Below are positions 1 to 10,360 of a DNA stretch of 10,360 bases, in pieces. Location: NCBI GenBank assembly GCA_937942115.1, contig CALDFY010000210.1:1-10360 (forward strand), written 5' to 3'. The position numbers and the translations under genes were made by a program. How positions within the stretch are numbered: the stretch's first letter is position 1; each line of letters opens with the position of its first letter. This stretch comes from an uncultured Anaerolineae bacterium. Lineage in GTDB: Bacteria > Chloroflexota > Anaerolineae > B4-G1 > DUEL01. The notes beneath the pieces are model-generated. The model saw nothing but the letters and a program-made list of their open reading frames with translations, was not told the origin of the DNA and made no database searches.

Positions 1-375
1 TTTGCCCCCACCCCCCTTTATCCCCCCTCCCCCATCGCGGCGCTTGGGGGAGGGGCCGGGGCATAGGCGTTAACTTAAGGGGCTGCGCCAGTTGGGTCGC
101 CGCCTCGGAAGCCGACTGAAGTCAGCCGCCCTGGGCCTTCGGCCAGGAGGTCGGTCTTCACCGACCTCCGGAGAAGGGCGTCAACGCAGGTTGACGCCCG
201 GCGCGAAGCGTAGGGGCAACCCTCGCGGTTGCCCCCGGGGGAGGCCGATTTCCAATCGGCGCCCAGGGCAGCAGGAAACAGAGAGACGGATCTAACCTTA
301 AGTTAACGCTTATGCCCCCAGCCCCTCCCCCAAGCGCCGCGATGGGGGAGGGGGGATAAAGGGGGGTGGGGCGAA
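1..375. repeat. Long imperfect inverted repeat enclosing a hairpin array
   Basis: Positions 1-80 read as the reverse complement of 296-371, with about two substitutions and one indel over roughly 76-80 bp; the left arm may extend beyond the window. Each arm contains its own G/C hairpin (10-bp stems 24-33/46-55 and 322-331/344-353). The 215-bp interior holds the hairpin run listed separately. There is no credible coding region, since short frames here simply read through the repeat. The architecture fits a fold-back or MITE-like element or a large intergenic palindrome. No transposase gene is present, and target-site duplication cannot be tested because the left end is cut. The palindrome is seen directly; mobility is inference. 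Confidence 0.85.
111..269. repeat. Tandem array of six short hairpins closed by a 9-bp stem
   Basis: Successive hairpins have different stem sequences: 111-117/120-126 (one mismatch), 131-146 (about 6 bp with a bulge and TTC loop), 146-155/160-169 (10 bp, CTTC loop), 176-185/190-199 (10 bp perfect, GCAG loop), 213-221/227-235 (9 bp perfect, CTCGC loop) and 244-250/254-260 (7 bp, TCC loop). A further perfect 9-bp pairing, 128-136 with 261-269, would enclose the last four hairpins and compete with the second. The regular succession of independent stems in 160 bp is unlikely by chance even at high GC. It could be a structured RNA, a cruciform-prone DNA element or the core of a repeat family. No promoter was seen driving it, so transcription is unproven. 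Confidence 0.7.
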
Positions 376-487
376 TGTTCGCACCATTGGGCGAAAAGCC
401 CCTGGCTCAGATGCGAAGCCCCTTTCAGGGGCTTCCGGATAACCCGTCGGGGCTTTGGTATCTGAGCCTGCCGCTTCAGCGGCAGGC
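371..487. repeat. Branched palindromic structure upstream of rpoC
   Basis: A 9-bp stem (404-412 with 460-468) encloses a hairpin with 8-bp arms (415-422/428-435). It abuts and slightly overlaps a second perfect hairpin with 10-bp arms (466-475/478-487). The 7-mer AAGCCCC occurs at 396-402 and 416-422, and its complement GGGGCTT occurs at 428-434 and 449-455, so alternative pairings are possible. The segment lies upstream of the rpoC promoter and would be transcribed only by read-through or from the other strand. It is probably part of the same intergenic repeat landscape. A structured RNA is possible but unsupported by a promoter. Confidence 0.55.
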
Positions 488-524
488 GGAAGGGGGCATC
501 CCAGCCATCAGGGTAGGTAGTTAC
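485..524 (+). repeat. Dispersed 40-bp repeat, copy 1
   Basis: This stretch matches the complement of 10025-10064 with three differences, and matches the 34 bases 10327-10360 on the same strand. Its most conserved part is 494-524, which matches the reverse complement of 10025-10055 at 30 of 31 positions. Similarity stops beyond these limits, so it appears to be a unit end used singly here and as an inverted pair at the other end of the window. It ends about 50 bp before the rpoC -35 box. Confidence 0.85.
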
Positions 525-575
525 CGGGTAGGCAGGTTGGAGCATTGAAGAGCCCTGGCGTTCTCGCCTGTTAAC

Positions 576-603
576 TTGACAAAACCTCAAAAGTGTTTAT
601 AAT
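576..603 (+). promoter_or_regulatory. rpoC promoter, consensus sigma-70 type
   Basis: TTGACA at 576-581 and TATAAT at 598-603 are both perfect consensus hexamers, separated by 16 bp. Transcription should start near 610, giving a leader of about 115 nt before the rpoC start codon. The local sequence is AT-rich compared with the surrounding GC-rich DNA, as expected of a promoter. Its strength, and the lack of rpoB just upstream, suggest that rpoC has its own transcription unit here. Confidence 0.88.
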
Positions 604-650
604 ACTCCTACTTTCCAGCAGGTACCGGTAAACTTGTAACCATCTTCGTC

Positions 651-690
651 AAGCGCTGAGACAGGGGCTCAAGCGCTTTGTTTGTGTTTA
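651..690 (+). promoter_or_regulatory. Hairpin plus T-rich tract in the rpoC leader
   Basis: In the rpoC 5' leader, 651-660 (AAGCGCTGAG) pairs with 668-678 with a single bulged A at 671, giving a 10-bp stem around a 7-nt loop. A T-rich but interrupted tract (677-690) follows at once. The order of stem then T-rich tract, about 35 nt before the start codon, resembles a weak intrinsic terminator and could act as an attenuator of rpoC expression. The T tract is broken by several G residues, so strong termination is not expected. It could also be a simple mRNA-stabilising leader hairpin. Confidence 0.4.
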
Positions 691-713
691 TCCCCAGTAA
701 CGTGAAGGGGATT

Positions 714-720
714 GGAGGGG
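714..720 (+). promoter_or_regulatory. rpoC ribosome binding site
   Basis: GGAGGGG lies with its GGAGG core six bases upstream of the ATG at 725. The encoded N-terminus (MKYLDDSAEIQNF) fits the usual short beta-prime N-terminus before the conserved clamp segment, so this start is well supported. Confidence 0.8.
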
Positions 721-724
721 GTTT

Positions 725-5173
<4,449 letters not shown>

Positions 5174-5190
5174 TACAGGGTGGGGTAGAG

Positions 5191-5224
5191 AAAGGAGGCG
5201 GCCCGAAGGGGTCGCCTCTTTTTT
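5191..5224 (+). terminator. Intrinsic terminator after rpoC
   Basis: A 9-bp stem (5196-5204 with 5209-5217, one G-T pair) around a GAAG loop is followed by C and then six T residues (5219-5224). It begins 18 bp after the rpoC stop codon. This is a classic Rho-independent terminator and separates rpoC from the ftsH unit. Confidence 0.9.
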
Positions 5225-5234
5225 ATGAGGGAGG

Positions 5235-5273
5235 CGCAAACTCGCTGGTAATCTGGGGAGTTTGCGGTATAAT
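5235..5273 (+). promoter_or_regulatory. ftsH promoter with an operator-like inverted repeat
   Basis: A perfect TATAAT at 5268-5273 lies 35 bp before the ftsH start codon. The best -35 candidate at 17-bp spacing (CTGGTA, 5245-5250) is poor, which suggests an activated promoter or an alternative recognition. A perfect 9-bp inverted repeat, CGCAAACTC (5235-5243) and GAGTTTGCG (5258-5266) with a 14-bp spacer, covers the -35 area and abuts the -10 box. That is a typical position for a regulator site. It differs from the HrcA CIRCE element in half-site sequence and spacer length. The inverted repeat is seen directly; the operator role is inference. Confidence 0.65.
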
Positions 5274-5308
5274 AAGTCTGACAGAAGTCGTCTGAATAGG
5301 AGGCGAAC

Positions 5309-7246
<1,938 letters not shown>

Positions 7247-7251
7247 ACGTT

Positions 7252-7264
7252 GGAGGAAGGGAAG
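7252..7264 (+). promoter_or_regulatory. Ribosome binding site that fixes the ATPase start
   Basis: A purine-rich GGAGGAAGGGAAG stretch lies between the ftsH stop and the ATG at 7272. The AAGGGAAG part leaves 7 bases to the ATG and the GGAGG part leaves 15. It supports a start at 7272. An in-frame ATG at 7137 would overlap ftsH by 110 bp and add 45 low-complexity, arginine-rich residues. Confidence 0.6.
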
Positions 7265-7271
7265 ATATTCA

Positions 7272-8447
7272 ATGCCCGACTCCCTGAAGGTGAGCCATTT
7301 TGCCCACATCACACAAGCAGAAGTTACCTTCGGCGACCTTACAGTCTTTGTGGGCCCTCAGGCCAGCGGGAAGAGCCTGCTGGCTCAACTATGGAAGTTG
7401 CACCTGGATAGTGCGTTTATCCAATCCCGATTGCGCACATTCGGCTACTACTGGAAGGATTGGTCAGATTTCCTTTGGGTCTATTTCGGAAGAGGGTACG
7501 ACCAGGTCTGGCGGCAGCGGGACATCTGGATGGAAGCGGACCAGCGGCAGGTTACTCCCGATGAGATATTATCTACTTACAAAGGAGGCACTCCGAGGGA
7601 GCGCGTTTTCTATATTCCTGCCCAGCGAGTGCTTTCTCTGGCATACGGATATGGATGGCCGCTCCCCTTCAAGGGTTTTGAGGACGGTACCCCATTCACT
7701 TTGCGTCAATACAGTGAAGAAATTCGGCGTTTCCTGGAAGAGGAATTCCCAGAGCCGGATGCCGTTATTTTCCCAATGGAGCGGCGGTTGCCCAGGAGTC
7801 TAAGGGAACAATTGGCGGAAAGCGTCTACCCGGGCGTTCTCCTCCGGGTAGATATGACCCGGCGAAAGCAACTGGTTTTGGAGATCCAGGAAACCCGGAC
7901 CAGGCTTCCGGTCTATTCCTGGACGGCTGGTCAGCGAGAATTTACTCCCCTTCTGATGGCTCTTTACTGGCTGCTCCCTCTGGGAAGATACCCCAAACGG
8001 GGGTATGAATGGGTCGTCATAGAGGAACCGGAAATGGGCCTCCACCCCCAGGCCATCGTAGGAGTGATACAGGCTCTGCTGCATCTTCTCCATAGGGGGT
8101 ATCGGGTAATCCTGACAACGCATTCTATCACTGTAGCAGAGTGGGTTTGGCTGGTACAGCGGTTGAAATCGGTGTCATCGGAATCTGGGCAGGGAGCCCT
8201 CTCAGAGTACCTCGGAATTCCCCGCGTCCCAGCACGACGAACGGAGATTGCTGCAGAAGGGTTGAAAAAAGAAATCCGCACCTATTACTTCCGACGTAGG
8301 GGCACAGAGGTTACCGCTGTGGACATCAGTTCCCTGGATGCCTGGGATGAGAATCCCGACGTAGCGGAATGGGGCGGTCTGGCGACCACGACGGAGCGCG
8401 CTCACCGCGTTCTGGCCCAGGCGCTCTCTCCGAGGTCTTCTGGCTGA
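7272..8447 (+). CDS. ABC/AAA-type ATPase (OLD/AAA_15/AAA_21-like), function unknown
   Basis: With the start at 7272 the product has 391 residues. It opens with a short strand leading directly into Walker A GPQASGKS (28-35), as in SMC/RecF/OLD-like ATPases. Later come FYIPAQRV, a segment common in this group, a signature-like SWTAGQRE (216-223), Walker B VVIEEPEMGLHP with E251 in place of the usual Asp and E252 as likely catalytic Glu, and the H-loop TTHS (282-285). It therefore looks like a complete nucleotide-binding domain with a lid insertion (about 60-200). There are no membrane segments and no obvious nuclease (TOPRIM) domain. Codon choice (for example ATA, TTA, TCT and ACT around 7567-7578, and AGA in GRG near 7491) is less GC-biased than in rpoC or ftsH, hinting at acquisition. 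The family is often found in defence or repair modules; the actual substrate is unknown. Confidence 0.85.
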   Translation: MPDSLKVSHFAHITQAEVTFGDLTVFVGPQASGKSLLAQLWKLHLDSAFIQSRLRTFGYYWKDWSDFLWVYFGRGYDQVWRQRDIWMEADQRQVTPDEILSTYKGGTPRERVFYIPAQRVLSLAYGYGWPLPFKGFEDGTPFTLRQYSEEIRRFLEEEFPEPDAVIFPMERRLPRSLREQLAESVYPGVLLRVDMTRRKQLVLEIQETRTRLPVYSWTAGQREFTPLLMALYWLLPLGRYPKRGYEWVVIEEPEMGLHPQAIVGVIQALLHLLHRGYRVILTTHSITVAEWVWLVQRLKSVSSESGQGALSEYLGIPRVPARRTEIAAEGLKKEIRTYYFRRRGTEVTAVDISSLDAWDENPDVAEWGGLATTTERAHRVLAQALSPRSSG

Positions 8448-8466
8448 TGGAACCCAAGCCTCCACT

Positions 8467-8937
8467 ATGAACCGCCGCGATCCGTGTCGTCCCCCCTTCC
8501 TCCAGAGCGTCCGCCAGACGTTCGGGCCAGAGTGCCCGTGTCTGCCTGGGCTCCAGGCAATTGAGGAAAGATACCACAAGCGACTTGAGGTCCAGGACAC
8601 CCGTCAAATTCTGGGCAGCGTGGATATTGACAACCGGTACAAGTCTCAGGAACCCCATCGGCCCAGGTGGGATTACGTCATCGGATACCACTCCAGTCCG
8701 GTTCCCCGGGCATACTTTGTGGAATTCCATTCCGCAACGATTGAGGAAACTCGGGCCAAGTGGGAGTGGCTGATGGAAAAGTTGAGAAGTGGCCCTTTCC
8801 TGGATTCGGACCGATGGAACAGTTCCTACCATTGGGTGGTAGCCGGGAAAGGCGAAATCCCTTTTACCCGGTTAGAAGTGACCAGAAAACTGCCGGGGGT
8901 GCACTTTGAAGGCCGCTTCCTCCGGCTGACCGGATAA
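8467..8937 (+). CDS. Small unrecognised protein paired with the ATPase; possible nuclease-like fold
   Basis: This 156-residue protein is not one I recognise with confidence. It begins 19 bp after the ATPase stop and its TAA overlaps the ATG of sua5 (TAATG). Visible pattern: a charged N-terminal part; RWDYVIGY (67-74); a hydrophobic strand AYFVEFHSA (82-90); a helix TRAKWEWLMEKL (95-106); then a strand YHWVVAGKG (121-129). The arrangement D69, E86-x-H88 and K98 resembles a PD-(D/E)XK nuclease core in which the usual Lys after the Glu is replaced by His and a Lys sits in the next helix. That is a weak inference. The ribosome binding site is poor, suggesting translational coupling to the ATPase. 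It could equally be a non-enzymatic partner or regulator. No membrane segment or signal peptide is seen. Confidence 0.75.
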   Translation: MNRRDPCRPPFLQSVRQTFGPECPCLPGLQAIEERYHKRLEVQDTRQILGSVDIDNRYKSQEPHRPRWDYVIGYHSSPVPRAYFVEFHSATIEETRAKWEWLMEKLRSGPFLDSDRWNSSYHWVVAGKGEIPFTRLEVTRKLPGVHFEGRFLRLTG

Positions 8938-10001
8938 TGGCTCGGGTTTTTTCCATAGACGCGCGCAATCCCGACCTCCGGCTCATTGCCGAGGCGGCCG
9001 CCGTCATCCAGGCCGGGGGGCTGGTTGCCTTCCCCACCGAGACGGTCTACGGCCTGGGCGCAGATGGCCTCAACCCCGCCGCCGTCGCCCGCATCTTTGA
9101 GGCCAAAGAGCGCCCGCTCACCGACCCCCTCATCCTCCACATCGCCGACCCGGAGGCTTTGCCCTCGCTGGTCCGGGAAACGCCCCCGTCTGCTCTGGAA
9201 CTGGCCCGCCGTTTCTGGCCCGGCCCGCTGACGCTGGTCCTGCCCAAGCGCCCGGTCGTGCCGGACATCGTCACCGCTGGCCTGCCGACGGTGGCGGTGC
9301 GGATGCCCGCCCATCCCGTCGCCCTGGCCCTCATCCGCGCCGCCGGGACCCCCATCGCCGCCCCCAGCGCCAACCGCTTCGCCCGCACCAGCCCCACCAC
9401 CGCCCAGCACGTCCAGGACGACCTGGGCGACCGCATAGACCTGATCCTGGACGCCGGCCCGACCCCCATCGGGGTGGAGTCCACCGTCCTGGACCTCACC
9501 CGTCCGGTGCCGACCATTCTGCGCCCGGGCGGGCTTCCGCGCGAGGCCCTGGAGGCGGTCCTGGGCCCCGTGGCCGTCCAGACCCGGATGGATGAGGGCC
9601 CTCAGCCGTCGCCGGGGATGCTGCCCAAGCACTACGCGCCCCGGACGCCGATGATTCTCGTCGTGGGGCCGCCGCCGCAGACGCGCGCCGCCTTGCGGGA
9701 ACTGGCCGCGCGCTACGCCGCCCAGGGCCACCAGGTCGGCCTGCTGGTCGCCGAGGAGGACCGGGCGGCGATGGCGGACCTGCCGGTGGAGACCGTTGTC
9801 CTGGGGCCGGAGGACGACCTGGAGACCGTCGCCCGGCGGCTCTACGAAGGACTGCGGGAACTGGACGCCCGGGGGCTCTCCCTCATCATCGCCCGCGATT
9901 TCGGCGCCCAGGGGCTGGGATTGGCGGTCCGGGACCGGCTGCTGCGGGCCGCCGGAGGAAGCGTGATTGCGGTGAATAGGGACGCGGAAAAACACGGATG
10001 A
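8937..10001 (+). CDS. sua5: L-threonylcarbamoyladenylate synthase, Sua5 type
   Basis: The enzyme makes threonylcarbamoyl-AMP from L-threonine, bicarbonate and ATP, the first step of t6A formation at position 37 of ANN-decoding tRNAs; the TsaB/TsaD/TsaE machinery then transfers the group. The 354-residue product has the two-domain Sua5 layout, longer than single-domain TsaC. The YrdC domain (about 10-205) carries PTETVYGLGAD (33-43), KERPLTDPL (57-65), AAPSANRFARTSPT (141-154) and GVESTVLDL (179-187). The linker SPGMLPKHYAP (225-235) closes over the active site, and the Sua5 domain follows (about 238-345). Its ATG overlaps the preceding stop codon, implying translational coupling. The last few residues and the stop codon fall inside a 10-bp tandem repeat, so the C-terminus seems to have been set by repeat sequence. 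Codon use is strongly GC-ending, like rpoC. Confidence 0.97.
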   Translation: MARVFSIDARNPDLRLIAEAAAVIQAGGLVAFPTETVYGLGADGLNPAAVARIFEAKERPLTDPLILHIADPEALPSLVRETPPSALELARRFWPGPLTLVLPKRPVVPDIVTAGLPTVAVRMPAHPVALALIRAAGTPIAAPSANRFARTSPTTAQHVQDDLGDRIDLILDAGPTPIGVESTVLDLTRPVPTILRPGGLPREALEAVLGPVAVQTRMDEGPQPSPGMLPKHYAPRTPMILVVGPPPQTRAALRELAARYAAQGHQVGLLVAEEDRAAMADLPVETVVLGPEDDLETVARRLYEGLRELDARGLSLIIARDFGAQGLGLAVRDRLLRAAGGSVIAVNRDAEKHG

Positions 10002-10020
10002 ACACGGATAAACACGGAAA
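9981..10020 (+). repeat. Decamer tandem repeat overlapping the sua5 stop
   Basis: Three clean 10-bp units of AACACGGATR type run in register at 9991-10000, 10001-10010 and 10011-10020, preceded by a diverged unit at 9981-9990. The sua5 stop codon TGA (9999-10001) is formed at a unit junction. The repeat directly precedes the large palindrome beginning near 10025. Confidence 0.85.
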
Positions 10021-10024
10021 TAAA

Positions 10025-10360
10025 GTAACTACCTACCCCGATGGCTGGGATGCCCAATTCCGCCCGACCGTATTGCAGTTTAACAGATTATTTGGGCAAT
10101 CGCCTGTGGAATTTGCCCCCTCATCCCCCCCTTGCCCCCCTTTTCCCCCAGAGGCGGGGGAGAAGAGGGGTTTTGAGGGCGGCGGCTTCGCCGCCGCCTT
10201 CAAAACCCCTCTTCTTCCCCCCTTCTCCCCCGCTTCTGGGGGAGAAGGGGGGGCAAGGGAGGGATGAGGGGGCCCATTCCACCTCAGGCGATTGCCCAAA
10301 TAATCTGTTAAACTGCAATACGGTCGGGCGGAATTGGGCATCCCAGCCATCGGGGTAGGT
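10025..10360. repeat. Large near-palindrome with perfect 76-bp outer arms
   Basis: Positions 10031-10106 are the exact reverse complement of 10285-10360. The window ends inside the right arm, so the true repeat is probably longer. Inside lie imperfect C-rich and G-rich arms (about 10107-10160 and 10216-10284). The centre is a 25-bp stem (10161-10185 with 10191-10215, one mismatch) around the loop CTTCG. Outer ends contain the 40-bp repeat also found at 485-524, here as two inverted copies (10025-10064 and 10327-10360). No credible gene is present. The transcript could form a very long hairpin downstream of sua5 and may act in termination or mRNA protection, though no T tract follows the stem. 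A fold-back or MITE-like element is an alternative. Confidence 0.9.

Noticed and set aside
111..269. CRISPR array
   Set aside because: The hairpins differ in sequence and there are no identical direct repeats with regular spacers.
303..590. Open frames in the left repeat region on both strands
   Set aside because: They read through palindromic repeat sequence, lack ribosome binding sites and show no protein-like composition.
5235..5266. CIRCE (HrcA) operator at ftsH
   Set aside because: The half-sites and the 14-bp spacer do not match the CIRCE half-site sequence or its 9-bp spacer.
8447..8470. Seven-codon mini-frame linking the ATPase stop to the next start
   Set aside because: Its ATG overlaps the ATPase TGA and its TGA overlaps the next ATG, which is neat for coupling, but it has no ribosome binding site of its own and is short enough to be chance.
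8826..9995. A 389-codon open frame on the minus strand opposite sua5
   Set aside because: It is an antisense shadow of a certain, GC-biased gene; the product is rich in Gly, Arg and Gln repeats and lacks domains.
9998..10358. Three overlapping open frames of about 90-105 codons on both strands at the right end
   Set aside because: They exist because the palindrome reads similarly in both directions; two are nearly the same peptide from opposite strands.

Overview
The window is a GC-rich bacterial chromosome segment with five protein-coding genes, all on the + strand, bounded by gene-free blocks of long palindromic repeats. I infer a member of the Chloroflexota, possibly a thermophilic Anaerolineae-like lineage, from four things: the RNA polymerase beta-prime subunit lacks the proteobacterial trigger-loop insertion, it carries a long N-terminal coiled-coil insertion and an acidic tail, codons end mostly in G or C, and C-rich and G-rich palindromes lie between genes. 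This placement is tentative.

Layout. Positions 1-545 contain no gene. They hold a long imperfect inverted repeat (arms 1-80 and 296-371) around a run of small hairpins, then a second branched structure (about 371-487) and one copy of a dispersed 40-bp repeat (485-524). A textbook sigma-70 promoter (576-603) drives rpoC (725-5173) through a leader of about 115 nt containing a possible attenuator hairpin. rpoB is not next to rpoC. An intrinsic terminator (5191-5224) closes the rpoC unit. A new promoter follows, with a perfect 9-bp inverted repeat between it and the terminator, and starts a second unit: ftsH (5309-7246), an ABC/AAA-type ATPase gene (7272-8447), a small unrecognised gene (8467-8937) and a Sua5-type tRNA threonylcarbamoyladenylate synthase gene (8937-10001). 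The short gaps and the stop/start overlap suggest that these four are co-transcribed. From about 10025 to the window end lies a second large palindrome with perfect 76-bp outer arms. It shares its end sequence with the repeat at 485-524.

How they work together. rpoC, ftsH and sua5 are housekeeping genes (transcription, membrane protein quality control, tRNA t6A37 modification). The ATPase and small protein between ftsH and sua5 look like an accessory pair: their codon use is more relaxed than the neighbours', the ATPase has Walker A, signature-like, Walker B and H-loop motifs of the OLD/AAA_15/AAA_21 type, and the small protein has a D...ExH...K pattern that weakly resembles a PD-(D/E)XK nuclease core. 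This pair is the best candidate here for an undescribed two-gene system, perhaps defensive. The palindromic repeats are the other unusual component.
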